Part shown: one piece after another, positions 1 to 6,719 of the stretch
Layout of the letters: every line of letters begins with the position of its first letter
Numbering within the stretch: the stretch's first letter is position 1
Origin: Pseudomonadota bacterium
GTDB lineage: Bacteria; Pseudomonadota; Alphaproteobacteria; Rhizobiales; Rhizobiaceae
Direction of reading: 5' to 3'
DNA: 8,985 nucleotides
Assembly: GCA_023428515.1 (NCBI GenBank)
Contig: JAEYXI010000078.1
Location: 1-8,985 of the forward strand
Program-made: the position numbers and the translations under genes
Notes under the pieces: generated by a model
Told to the model about the DNA's origin: nothing
The model's database searches: none
Seen by the model: the letters and a program-made list of their open reading frames with translations, nothing else

Positions 1-1
1 G

Positions 2-172
2 GAAGACAGGGCTCGGCAAGACGGCATGACCCGCATCCTGCTCGACACCAACCGCTCTCTGCTGGAAGCGCAGGCGATGTACCTCAAGGCCGGCTATCGG
101 CACATCGAGCGCTACAACGACAATTCCTACGCGGATTTCTTCTTCGAGAAGCAGTTGGAAGCGGCGGGCTAG
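2..172 (+). CDS. GNAT-family N-acetyltransferase, C-terminal fragment
   Basis: Only the last 56 codons are in the window, read in the frame starting at base 2 and ending at TAG 170-172. The fragment contains a segment reading LLEAQAMYLKAGYRHIERYN followed by a run ending in FFFEK. This is the usual last part of the GNAT fold: the helix with EAxxLYxxxGF-type spacing, followed by the final beta strands. GNAT enzymes transfer an acetyl group from acetyl-CoA to an amine. The acetyl-CoA-binding loop and the substrate-binding half lie outside the window, so the substrate cannot be guessed. It is the only plus-strand gene, convergent with era, and the two stop codons interlock in one CTAG. Family assignment is fairly secure; specificity is unknown. 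Confidence 0.8.
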   Translation, partial: EDRARQDGMTRILLDTNRSLLEAQAMYLKAGYRHIERYNDNSYADFFFEKQLEAAG

Positions 173-1077
173 CTCGGGAACTCCAGCCCCATCTCGCGAT
201 AGCGCTCGGGATCGTTGCCCCAGTTCTCGCGCACCTTCACGAAAAGGAAGAGGTGGACCGGCTGTTCCAGGATTTCGCCGATCTCCTTGCGCGCGGCCTG
301 GCCGATGGCGCGGATCGTCTCGCCCTTGTGGCCGAGCACGATCTTCTTCTGGCTGTCCCGCTCGACATAGATGACCTGTTCGATGCGCACCGAACCGTCC
401 TTCTTCTCCTCCCATTTCTCGGTCTCGACATGGGACGAGTATGGAAGCTCCTGATGCAGCCTGAGATAGAGCTTCTCGCGGGTGATCTCCGCTGCGAGCT
501 GGCGCATCGGCAGGTCGGAAATCTGATCCTCCGGATAATACCAGGGGCCTTCGGGCAGCGTTTCGGCCAGATAATCCAGCAGGTCCTTGCAGCCCGACCC
601 GGTCAGCGCGGAGACCATGAAGGTGCGCTGGAATTCCGCCCGTTCGTTGGCTTCCTTGGTGAGCGTCAGCAGCGTCTCCGGCTTCACCCGGTCGACCTTG
701 TTCAGGATCAGCACCTTCGGCTGCGGCGCCGTCTTCACCTTGTCGAGCAGCGCATCGGCGTCGCCCTTGATGCCGCGCTCCGCGTCGATCAGCACAAGCA
801 CGATGTCGGCGTCCTTGGCGCCGCCCCAGGCGGTCGTCACCATCGCCGTGTCCAGCCTGCGCCGCGGCTTGAAGATGCCCGGCGTGTCGACGAAGACGAT
901 CTGTGCATTCTCATGGGTGGCGATGCCGCGCACGATGGCGCGCGTCGTCTGCACCTTGTGGGTGACGATCGATACTTTCGCGCCGACGAGCTGGTTCACC
1001 AGCGTCGACTTGCCGGCGTTCGGCGCGCCGATCAGCGCAACGAAACCGGAGCGCGTCTTCGGGGTTTCCTCAGTCAT
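169..1077 (-). CDS. era: GTPase Era (ribosome small-subunit assembly)
   Basis: Era is an essential GTPase that binds the 3' end of 16S rRNA and helps mature the 30S subunit. The 302-residue product has all G motifs: P-loop GAPNAGKST (17-25), switch I with QTTR (43-46), DTPG (64-67), NKVD (126-129) and SAL (156-158). A C-terminal KH domain follows, with the RNA-binding loop VLGHKGETIRAIG. Length is normal for the family. I chose the ATG at 1077 rather than the in-frame start at 1104: it gives the usual short N-terminus and sits in TGATG, overlapping the rnc stop by one base, which suggests translational coupling to rnc. A clear Shine-Dalgarno is missing, which fits coupling. No terminator is visible after the TAG, and the stop overlaps the convergent acetyltransferase stop. 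Confidence 0.97.
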   Translation of the reverse strand: MTEETPKTRSGFVALIGAPNAGKSTLVNQLVGAKVSIVTHKVQTTRAIVRGIATHENAQIVFVDTPGIFKPRRRLDTAMVTTAWGGAKDADIVLVLIDAERGIKGDADALLDKVKTAPQPKVLILNKVDRVKPETLLTLTKEANERAEFQRTFMVSALTGSGCKDLLDYLAETLPEGPWYYPEDQISDLPMRQLAAEITREKLYLRLHQELPYSSHVETEKWEEKKDGSVRIEQVIYVERDSQKKIVLGHKGETIRAIGQAARKEIGEILEQPVHLFLFVKVRENWGNDPERYREMGLEFPS

Positions 1078-1790
1078 CAGGCGGCGCCCCGCTCGGCGGT
1101 CCACACACCTTCGCGCACCAGGAAGGCAGCAGCAGCCGCCTCCTCGGCCGCGCGCCGCGAACTGCCCGTCCCTTTCGCCGACTCAAATCCTTCAACCCGC
1201 AGGGAAACGGTGAAGACCGGCTGGTGGTCGGGGCCTTCGCGCCCCTCGATGACATAGGCCGGCCGCGCTTCGCTCGACTTGGCGATCCATTCCTGCAACT
1301 CGCCCTTCGGGTTGGCCGGCTTCTCGATCGCTTTCAGCGCCAGCGGCTCCCAGAAGCGGTGCACGAATGCGCGAGCCGCGTCGATCCCGCCGTCCAGGTA
1401 GATCGCCGCCACCAGCGCCTCGACCGCGTCGGCGAGATAGTTCCCGCCGGCCCTGCGCCCCGACTTCAGGGCGGCGTCGGCGCGTATATATTTGTCGAGC
1501 TCCATCTGCAGGCCGATGTCGGAGCAGGTGCGCGCCTCGACCAGCGCGTTGAAGCGCGGCGCGATATCCCCTTCCCTGGCATCGGGAAACTGCTTCATCA
1601 GCATGTCGGCGACGACCAGGCCGAGCACGCGGTCGCCCAGGAACTCCAGCCGTTCATTGTTGCTCGCCGCCCTGACGGCGCTCGAATGGGTGAGCGCCGT
1701 TTCGAGCAGGCGCAGATCCTTGAAGGCATAGCCGGTCCTGGCCGCGATCTCGCTGGCCAGTGCTTCGCCGGTCGGCCGTTTCAAGGGCAT
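1077..1790 (-). CDS. rnc: Ribonuclease III
   Basis: RNase III cleaves double-stranded RNA, including the rRNA precursor, as a Mg2+-dependent dimer. The 237-residue product shows the signature NERLEFLGDR at residues 45-54, giving the metal and catalytic side chains E46, E49 and D53. The second acidic pair is D121 and E124 in LADAVEAL. A double-stranded RNA-binding domain fills roughly 163-230 (starts NPKGELQEW; ends in an alanine-rich helix after GTGSSRRAAEE). Both domains are complete and of normal length. The start ATG at 1790 has a Shine-Dalgarno AAAGG five bases upstream. It lies 18 nt after lepB and overlaps era by one base, so lepB-rnc-era read as one unit; rnc-era pairing is common in bacteria. 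Confidence 0.97.
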   Translation of the reverse strand: MPLKRPTGEALASEIAARTGYAFKDLRLLETALTHSSAVRAASNNERLEFLGDRVLGLVVADMLMKQFPDAREGDIAPRFNALVEARTCSDIGLQMELDKYIRADAALKSGRRAGGNYLADAVEALVAAIYLDGGIDAARAFVHRFWEPLALKAIEKPANPKGELQEWIAKSSEARPAYVIEGREGPDHQPVFTVSLRVEGFESAKGTGSSRRAAEEAAAAAFLVREGVWTAERGAA

Positions 1791-1795
1791 GGCAA

Positions 1796-1800
1796 CCTTT
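1796..1800 (-). promoter_or_regulatory. Ribosome binding site of rnc
   Basis: On the minus strand the bases before the rnc start read AAAGG, then TTGCC, then ATG. This good Shine-Dalgarno sits in the 18-nt gap after lepB and supports the ATG at 1790. Confidence 0.7.
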
Positions 1801-1808
1801 CGTCTGGT

Positions 1809-2558
1809 TCAGCTTACCCAGTTGAACAGCCGCGACGGACGCATCAGCGACGGCCATTTCCAGACCTCCAGCGGGCTCGCGCCGCCGGCGATCGAGAAGA
1901 AGATGATGTTGGCGCGGCCGACGAGGTTTTCGTAAGGCACGAACCCGACGGCGAAACGGCTGTCCGTCGAATTGTCGCGGTTGTCGCCCATCATGAAATA
2001 GTGGCCCGGCGGCACGACGAACTCGCGCGTGTCGTCGTCGATGCCGTTCGGCGTCAGGTCGAGCGTATCGTAGGACACGCCGTTCGGCAGCGTCTCGCGA
2101 TAGACGTCCACCGGGCGGTCGACCTCGGTGATGTCGGGATTGTCGATCTCGCCGACCTTCACGCGTGGCACCGCCTGGTCGTTGATGTAGAGCACGCCGC
2201 CGCGCATCTGTATGCGGTCGCCCGGCAGGCCGATCACGCGCTTGATGTAGTCGAGCGACGGATTGGGCGGGAACTTGAAGACCGCGACGTCGCCGCGCTC
2301 GGGCGGACTACCCCAAATCCGACCGGAAAAGAGGTTCGGGCCGAAGGGCAACGAATAGCGCGAATAGCCATAGGCCCACTTGGTCACGAAGAGGTAGTCG
2401 CCCTCGAGCAAGGTGGGGCGCATCGAGCCCGACGGGATCGAGAAGGGCTGGAAGAACAGCGTGCGGATGACCAGGGCGAGCAGCAGCGCCTGGACGATGA
2501 CACTGACGGTCTCCCCGAGCCCGCCTGATTTCTTCTCGCTTTTGTCTGCCACGCTCAT
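1809..2558 (-). CDS. lepB: Signal peptidase I
   Basis: Type I signal peptidase removes signal peptides from secreted proteins at the outer face of the inner membrane, using a Ser-Lys dyad. The 249-residue product has one N-terminal membrane segment (about 17-36, rich in V, L, I, A, F). Next comes box B IPSGSMRPTL with nucleophile Ser45, then DYIKRVIGLPGD with general base Lys106, and later box E GDNRDNSTDSR. The single anchor is usual for alphaproteobacterial enzymes. I chose the ATG at 2558 because it has GAGGA four bases upstream. An in-frame GTG at 2615 would add 19 residues of unlikely composition (IAPYRFTPYTHRR). The gene lies 87 nt after acpS and 18 nt before rnc. Unlike the E. coli lepA-lepB order, lepA is not adjacent. 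Confidence 0.97.
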   Translation of the reverse strand: MSVADKSEKKSGGLGETVSVIVQALLLALVIRTLFFQPFSIPSGSMRPTLLEGDYLFVTKWAYGYSRYSLPFGPNLFSGRIWGSPPERGDVAVFKFPPNPSLDYIKRVIGLPGDRIQMRGGVLYINDQAVPRVKVGEIDNPDITEVDRPVDVYRETLPNGVSYDTLDLTPNGIDDDTREFVVPPGHYFMMGDNRDNSTDSRFAVGFVPYENLVGRANIIFFSIAGGASPLEVWKWPSLMRPSRLFNWVS

Positions 2559-2562
2559 GTCG

Positions 2563-2567
2563 TCCTC
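2563..2567 (-). promoter_or_regulatory. Ribosome binding site of lepB (decides the start)
   Basis: The minus strand reads GAGGA, then CGAC, then ATG at 2558. This motif favours the ATG start over the upstream GTG at 2615, where I see no comparable purine-rich stretch. Confidence 0.65.
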
Positions 2568-2628
2568 GATTATGCGTCGATGGGTATAAGGGGTGAAGCG
2601 ATACGGGGCAATCACAATGCCGAGAACG

Positions 2629-2642
2629 GCAAAGCCCTTTGC
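2629..2642 (-). repeat. Short inverted repeat just after acpS
   Basis: The 14 bases form a perfect palindrome-like hairpin (GCAAAG, two loop bases, CTTTGC) four bases beyond the acpS stop. It lies in the 87-nt acpS-lepB gap. No T-run follows in the direction of transcription, so it is not a canonical intrinsic terminator. It could be a minor RNA-processing or stability hairpin, or chance. The rest of the gap shows nothing I can name. Confidence 0.25.
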
Positions 2643-2645
2643 AGC

Positions 2646-3047
2646 CTACCGGTAGGGCACCGCTTCGATGATGACGAAAGCCTGCGCCATCGGGAATTCG
2701 TCGGTGATGGTAAGATGGATCACGGCCCTGTGCTCGGGCGGCGTCAGCCTTTCGAGCTTTTCGGCCGCACCGCCGGTCAAATGCATGGTGGGCCTGCCGC
2801 TGGGCAGGTTGACCACGCCCATGTCGCGCCAGAACACGCCCTCCGAAATGCCGCTCCCCAGCGCCTTGGAGCAGGCCTCCTTGGCCGCGAAGCGCTTGGC
2901 GTAGGACGCCACGCGCCCGGCCCGGTTCTCCGCCCTCGCCTTTTCGACCTCGGTGAAGATGCGTGCGACAAAACGCTCACCGTGCCGTTCGAGCGATTTC
3001 TCGATGCGGCGGATGTCGATCAGGTCGCTGCCTATGCCGAGGATCAT
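2646..3047 (-). CDS. acpS: Holo-[acyl-carrier-protein] synthase
   Basis: AcpS transfers the 4'-phosphopantetheine arm of coenzyme A to a serine of apo-ACP, activating ACP for fatty-acid and lipid synthesis in the cytoplasm. The 133-residue product begins [16 protein letters not shown], the family's N-terminal motif, with metal-binding Asp8. It continues with [13 protein letters not shown], holding Glu57 and Lys61. Length fits the small AcpS class rather than the larger Sfp class. An in-frame TTG at 3077 would add ten residues (RRKLAIGNA) not expected in the family, so the ATG at 3047 is preferred, although no good Shine-Dalgarno precedes it. The gene starts 31 nt after the histidine kinase stop with no visible terminator or promoter between, so it may share its transcript. 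In related genomes I expect pyrE rather than a kinase upstream. Confidence 0.95.
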   Translation of the reverse strand: MILGIGSDLIDIRRIEKSLERHGERFVARIFTEVEKARAENRAGRVASYAKRFAAKEACSKALGSGISEGVFWRDMGVVNLPSGRPTMHLTGGAAEKLERLTPPEHRAVIHLTITDEFPMAQAFVIIEAVPYR

Positions 3048-3078
3048 GGCGTTGCCGATGGCCAGCTTCCGACGCAAC

Positions 3079-4554
3079 CTATTGATGTTTCGGGAGGTCG
3101 AGCACGTCCTCCGCGGGAATACGGATCGAACATCTGACCCCGTTGGGATGGAAAACCAGATCAGCGCCGCCGTTGGGGGAATATTGGAGGCTTCGCCCGA
3201 TCACGGTCCGCCCGAAGCCCTTTCGCTTGGGTTCCTCTACCGGCGGCCCACCGCTCTCGACCCAGTCCAGCTTCAGGGATTTGGCGCCTGGCTCCGCGCG
3301 CAGCCGAAGCTTTCCCGTTTCTGTGGAAAGCGCCCCGTATTTGACGGCATTCGTCGCCAATTCGTGGATGGTCAGGCCCAGCGCAATGGCGGCACGCGGC
3401 GTGATTCCAATATCGAGATGCTCGAACTGAACGCGGTCGTTGTCGGTCGAGATAAAGGGACTCAGTTCCGTCCTGATGATATCCGCGACGGTTAGATTTG
3501 CCCAAGCTTTGTCAGCCAGCAGATTATGGGTTGCGGCAAGCGCCTGAATGCGTCCGGAAAACGATTTGTGGAAGCCGTCCAGGGTATCTTCCTTGGAACG
3601 CGTCTGGCTGGAAATGGAAAGCACTAATGCCAGCGTATTCTTGACGCGGTGGTCAAGCTCCCCCATCAGCAGCAGTTGTTGCCGTTCCGTGATCTTGCGC
3701 TGGGTCAAATCAACCATCGCGATCACGCAGCCGTTGATTGCTTCTCCTGCGTGAGTAAGAGGCGCGGCACTAATCATAAGATCCTTGACGCGCGGCGCAT
3801 CGGGCGCGTGCGCCTCAATACCCTGCAAGGCGCCTCCGTTCACAACCGTCGAGATGAGATCGTCAGAGCTCTTGATCCTTGAAGTCGCCGAAAACGTTAG
3901 TCTTATGGCGTCGCGAAACAACTTGCCGACGAGGTTGCCTTCCTGGACGGCGAGGATGGCGGCATTCACATGAGTTATGCGGCCATCATTGTCGCACACG
4001 ACGACCGCTTCGTTCGCCGAAGCGATGATAGCGCGGGCGGCGCGTTCGGCAGCCGAGCTCTTTTCCGCGCGCACGCGATCGGTAAGATCGGTCAGGGTCA
4101 GCGCGAATCCCGACACCACGCCGGTGTCGAACGGCGCCGCCGAGGCCAGGAAGAACTGTTCCTCGCCGTCGCGCTGGACCGAGATCTCCGCGGCTTGCTT
4201 TTCAGCGTGCGCCGCCGCCAGTAGCCCGGCAATATTCTGGCGCGCCGCACCAGACAGGCTGTCGAACAACGGCTCTCCCTGGAGTTCGGCAAGGGGCTTG
4301 CCTAGAAACCGGCAGAAGACGTCGTTGGCATAGAGCACTTCGCCCCCCGCGCCCAACGCTGCCGCACCATGATCCATGGTTTCCATGAAGGCGCGGTAGG
4401 AATCCTCCCAGCCCTGCAGAGAAAAAATCTCCTCCGTCGTTGTCCGGCGGATGACGAGTGCATCGATCTCGCCCTCGCGGATCGCCCGCAGCGTTTCTTC
4501 GGCCTCGCTGGTGAGATCCGGATGGCGCGAAGGTCCTTTGGCCGGGTCACTCAT
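3079..4554 (-). CDS. HWE-family sensor histidine kinase with two PAS domains, kai-linked
   Basis: The 491-residue soluble-looking kinase has no obvious membrane segment. Order: an N-terminal segment at about 17-56 (EGEIDALVI, then [16 protein letters not shown]), PAS 1 at about 57-160 ([13 protein letters not shown]), PAS 2 at about 170-288 ([19 protein letters not shown]), then the catalytic part. The phospho-acceptor His302 lies in [12 protein letters not shown]. The ATP-binding N box is [15 protein letters not shown] (His397, Asn402), and the G1 box contains [10 protein letters not shown] (Trp431-Val-Glu433). The His plus W-x-E pattern defines the HWE family, whose members often feed PhyR-type or single-domain response regulators; none is in this window. 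The ATG at 4554 overlaps the end of kaiB by 8 nt; the longer reading starts at TTG 4560. The overlap suggests it works with KaiB/KaiC as sensor or output. Its ligand is unknown, and base composition looks a little less GC-rich than the flanking genes by eye. Confidence 0.9.
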   Translation of the reverse strand: MSDPAKGPSRHPDLTSEAEETLRAIREGEIDALVIRRTTTEEIFSLQGWEDSYRAFMETMDHGAAALGAGGEVLYANDVFCRFLGKPLAELQGEPLFDSLSGAARQNIAGLLAAAHAEKQAAEISVQRDGEEQFFLASAAPFDTGVVSGFALTLTDLTDRVRAEKSSAAERAARAIIASANEAVVVCDNDGRITHVNAAILAVQEGNLVGKLFRDAIRLTFSATSRIKSSDDLISTVVNGGALQGIEAHAPDAPRVKDLMISAAPLTHAGEAINGCVIAMVDLTQRKITERQQLLLMGELDHRVKNTLALVLSISSQTRSKEDTLDGFHKSFSGRIQALAATHNLLADKAWANLTVADIIRTELSPFISTDNDRVQFEHLDIGITPRAAIALGLTIHELATNAVKYGALSTETGKLRLRAEPGAKSLKLDWVESGGPPVEEPKRKGFGRTVIGRSLQYSPNGGADLVFHPNGVRCSIRIPAEDVLDLPKHQ

Positions 4555-4846
4555 GGCCAACGCGGCTCACATCGAGATGCACGAGCACTTTTTGCGTGTC
4601 CGAGAGGTCACCGATTATCTTGCGGATCGGCACCGGAAGCTGGCGAACCAGCGTGGGGATAGCGACGATGCCATGCTCCCGTGCGAGGACGGGGTTCTGC
4701 TTCAGATCGACAACGTCGACGATATACTTGGAGTCCAAATGCTCCGCGCAGATGCGTTTGAGATTGGCGATCGCCGCCAGCGACTTGGGAGTCTGCCCGG
4801 CAACATAAAGCACCAGCTTTTGCCGGCTGCTGTCTGAATTTGTCAT
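4547..4846 (-). CDS. kaiB: KaiB-family clock protein
   Basis: KaiB is a small thioredoxin-related protein that, in cyanobacteria, switches fold to bind the CI ring of KaiC and changes its phosphorylation state. The 99-residue product shows the family pattern from end to end: [19 protein letters not shown] near the start, a VVDLKQNP segment, [20 protein letters not shown], and the [10 protein letters not shown] end. Length matches stand-alone KaiB, without the extra N-terminal domain of some paralogues. Its ATG lies in ATGA, sharing four bases with the kaiC stop, and no Shine-Dalgarno is visible, so translation is probably coupled to kaiC. Its stop lies within the start region of the histidine kinase. 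No kaiA is present, and KaiA is largely confined to cyanobacteria. Whether this KaiB alters KaiC rhythmically, or only as a switch, cannot be told from sequence. Confidence 0.95.
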   Translation of the reverse strand: MTNSDSSRQKLVLYVAGQTPKSLAAIANLKRICAEHLDSKYIVDVVDLKQNPVLAREHGIVAIPTLVRQLPVPIRKIIGDLSDTQKVLVHLDVSRVGHE

Positions 4847-6555
4847 TTTGATTCACGTTCGTCGTTGGCGGCACTACTGTCGGAGCGGCTGCGGCGCATT
4901 TCGTTCTCGTCCACCTGAAGTTGCAACAGATAGGCGGCCTCGGTTTCGATCATACGCTCGAGTTCCATCTCGTCCGATCTCAGGTCGGTCTTCAGCACTT
5001 CGATCTGCGCTTCGAGCTTCTTGCGGCGATAGTCGAGTTGTTGTTGCAGGCGCGTGAGTTCCGCGGCTCGTGCAGTCCTTTCGCGGACGGTCTTGGCTTC
5101 GAAGGCGCGCCTCGACGAGCCGGTCAGCGCGCCGCCCTCACCGAGGTATGGCTCGCGCAGTTTGATGCCGTTTTGGCTCATGACGAACTCGCGCACCTGA
5201 TTGGAATGCTGCATGCCTCGGGATTTGAGCAGATAGAGTTCCCGGTTGAACTCGCCGTTGCTCTCCCGGTTGAGCAGGAGGATCCAGGCGTCCATGAGCG
5301 AGGAAAGCCCCGCCTCGGTTTGCGTCTCGTCTTGCTTGGCGTGACTGAGATGCGTGAAGACCGCGGTAACGCCGCGCGACTTGAGAAAATCGATCATGCG
5401 CAGGAGCATCGCCTGCACCTCGGTCGTATCGCCTGACGTCAGGAAGGCGGAGATGGGGTCGAGCACGACGAGTTGCGGCTGAAACCTGGCGACCTCGCGG
5501 ACCATGATGGATAGATGCATCTCCAGGCCATAGAAGGTCGGCCGCGCCGCGACATAGCGCAACAAGTCATTGTCTGCCCAGTGCTGCAAGTCCATGCCGA
5601 TGGAACGCATGTTGCGGGTCGTCTGCAGTTCCGACTCCTCGAACGAGAAGAACAGCGCCCTTTCGCCCCGCATGCAGGTGGCGTTCACGAAGCTCGCGAC
5701 GACCGAACTCTTGCCGGAGCCGGCGACTCCCGAAATCAGGATGCTGGAGCCGCGATGGAACCCGCCGCCTCCAAGCATCGCGTCGAGATCGGGGATACCC
5801 GAGGATATGCGCTCGTCGGATACGGCGTGATTGAGCCCGACCGAACTTACCGGGAGGACACTGAAACCGTCCTCGTCGATGAGGAACGGATATTCGTTGG
5901 TTCCGTGAGCGGTGCCGCGATATTTGACGATCCGCAGGCGGCGCGTCGAAATCTGGTTTTGCACCCGATGATCAAGCAGGATCACACAGTCGGATACGTA
6001 CTCTTCCAGGCCGCTGCGGGTAAAAGCCCCGTCACCCCGTTCCGCGGTTATGACCGTGGTCAGTCCGCGTTCTTTCAGCCAATCGAACAGGCGCCGGATT
6101 TCGGCGCGCAGGATCGCAGGATTGGTGAAGGCGGAAAACAGGCTCTCGATCGTATCGAGCACGACGCGCTTCGCCCCGACCTGCTCGATCGCCATCTCCA
6201 GCCTGATGAACAGCCCTTCGAGATCGTAGTCGCCGATCTCGGCCAGTTCGGACGGATCGATGGCGATGTGTTCGATGTAGATCTTGTTGTCCTCGACCAG
6301 CTTGTCGAGCCCGAAACCGAGCGACGCCACGTTGTTGATGAGGTCGACCGGGCGCTCCTCGAAGGGGACGAAAACGCCGGGTTCGTCGCATTCCCGTGCG
6401 CCGTGGACAAGAAATGTGGAGGCGAAGAGGGTTTTGCCGCAACCGGCAGAGCCGCAGACGAGGGTTGGTCGTCCGGTCGGAAGGCCACCTAACGTAAGGT
6501 CATCGAACCCGTTAATTCCGGTAGGCGATCTTGAAATACCATAGGTAACTTCCAT
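4843..6555 (-). CDS. kaiC: KaiC-family double-domain ATPase/autokinase with long coiled-coil tail
   Basis: KaiC is a hexameric RecA-like ATPase and autokinase. This 570-residue protein has two complete domains. CI has Walker A GSAGCGKT (35-42), catalytic Glu66-Glu67 and Walker B Asp134. CII has Walker [10 protein letters not shown] (276-284), Glu306-Glu307 and Walker B Asp366. At the place of cyanobacterial Ser431/Thr432 it has Ser418-Ser419 (in [10 protein letters not shown]), so both phosphosites are hydroxyl residues but serine-serine, as I recall for KaiC2-type proteins. From about 482 to 570 a charged tail with coiled-coil character (for example [20 protein letters not shown]) replaces the shorter KaiA-binding end, making it longer than the roughly 520 residues of Synechococcus KaiC. 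The ATG at 6555 has no good Shine-Dalgarno. It starts the kaiC-kaiB-kinase run after a 164-nt spacer. Rhythmic function is unproven. Confidence 0.95.
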   Translation of the reverse strand: MEVTYGISRSPTGINGFDDLTLGGLPTGRPTLVCGSAGCGKTLFASTFLVHGARECDEPGVFVPFEERPVDLINNVASLGFGLDKLVEDNKIYIEHIAIDPSELAEIGDYDLEGLFIRLEMAIEQVGAKRVVLDTIESLFSAFTNPAILRAEIRRLFDWLKERGLTTVITAERGDGAFTRSGLEEYVSDCVILLDHRVQNQISTRRLRIVKYRGTAHGTNEYPFLIDEDGFSVLPVSSVGLNHAVSDERISSGIPDLDAMLGGGGFHRGSSILISGVAGSGKSSVVASFVNATCMRGERALFFSFEESELQTTRNMRSIGMDLQHWADNDLLRYVAARPTFYGLEMHLSIMVREVARFQPQLVVLDPISAFLTSGDTTEVQAMLLRMIDFLKSRGVTAVFTHLSHAKQDETQTEAGLSSLMDAWILLLNRESNGEFNRELYLLKSRGMQHSNQVREFVMSQNGIKLREPYLGEGGALTGSSRRAFEAKTVRERTARAAELTRLQQQLDYRRKKLEAQIEVLKTDLRSDEMELERMIETEAAYLLQLQVDENEMRRSRSDSSAANDERESK

Positions 6556-6586
6556 CGAGGCACGACTTTCGCACGATAAGTTGCAT
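6512..6586 (-). promoter_or_regulatory. Possible 24-codon upstream reading frame overlapping the kaiC start
   Basis: A small frame begins at an ATG (6586) that closely follows AAGGA and runs 24 codons ([12 protein letters not shown]...) to TAA at 6512-6514. It overlaps the first 44 bases of kaiC in another frame. The spacing of AAGGA to its ATG is only two bases, which is short. The kaiC ATG itself lacks a clear ribosome site, so a leader reading frame could affect kaiC translation. It may equally be chance; the peptide resembles nothing I know. Confidence 0.2.
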
Positions 6587-6719
6587 AATCCTTAGAGAAT
6601 GGCGGGCCGCCTGGCAACAAATCCGCCCTGCCGCAACAATAGACCCACTGCCGCAAGCAGAGGTGATATCTGCCTACTTGGTCTTTCGTCGAGACATGCT
6701 GCGCCCTCGCGGGCTTGCA
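6556..6719 (-). promoter_or_regulatory. Spacer upstream of kaiC, probable promoter region of the kai module
   Basis: This 164-nt interval between the pyrE stop and kaiC is the only gap in the window large enough for a promoter. It is more AT-rich near kaiC (ATTCTCTAAGGATTATGCAACTT on the minus strand, positions 6600-6578). It contains three spaced direct repeats, listed separately. I could not find a convincing -35/-10 pair or the GGAAC-type element of the general-stress sigma factor EcfG. Promoter activity here is inferred from position alone, and readthrough from rsh-pyrE is the alternative. Confidence 0.4.
6611..6656 (-). repeat. Three roughly 20-nt-spaced direct repeats upstream of kaiC
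   Basis: On the minus strand TTGCGGCAG occurs at 6656-6648 and again at 6636-6628, exactly 20 bases apart. A degenerate copy, TTGCCAG, lies at 6617-6611, 19 bases further on. The bases after each copy are G-rich (TGGG, GGCGG, GCGG). Spacing near two helical turns puts all copies on one face of the DNA, as expected of an operator for an oligomeric regulator. The protein, if any, is unknown, and chance in GC-rich DNA remains possible. Confidence 0.4.

Noticed and set aside
1077..1104. Upstream start for era at 1104
   Set aside because: It adds MDRRAGRRL, overlaps rnc by 28 bases and is atypical for Era. The ATG at 1077 in a TGATG overlap is the simpler choice.
253..2528. Long plus-strand open frames opposite era, rnc and lepB (334 and 434 codons)
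   Set aside because: They run antisense to genes with complete family motifs, have arginine-, alanine- and histidine-rich composition without any recognisable domain, and are expected from high GC in third codon positions.
3048..3077. TTG start for acpS at 3077
   Set aside because: AcpS proteins begin with the MI(L/I)GIGSDLID motif. The ten extra residues have no family counterpart, and the TTG has no spaced ribosome site.
6703..6714. Hairpin GCCC-GCGA-GGGC just after pyrE as a terminator
   Set aside because: The stem is only four base pairs and no T-run follows in the direction of transcription. It lies six bases past the pyrE stop and may be chance in GC-rich DNA.
6556..6719. EcfG-type general-stress promoter upstream of kaiC
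   Set aside because: An HWE kinase made this worth checking, but I found no GGAAC element on the minus strand in the spacer, nor a convincing -35/-10 pair.
3048..6719. Transposon or integron ends, target-site duplication or att site flanking the kai module
   Set aside because: I looked at the pyrE-kaiC and kinase-acpS junctions and saw no terminal inverted repeats, duplicated flanks, transposase, integrase or tRNA. If the module was inserted, the ends are no longer visible.
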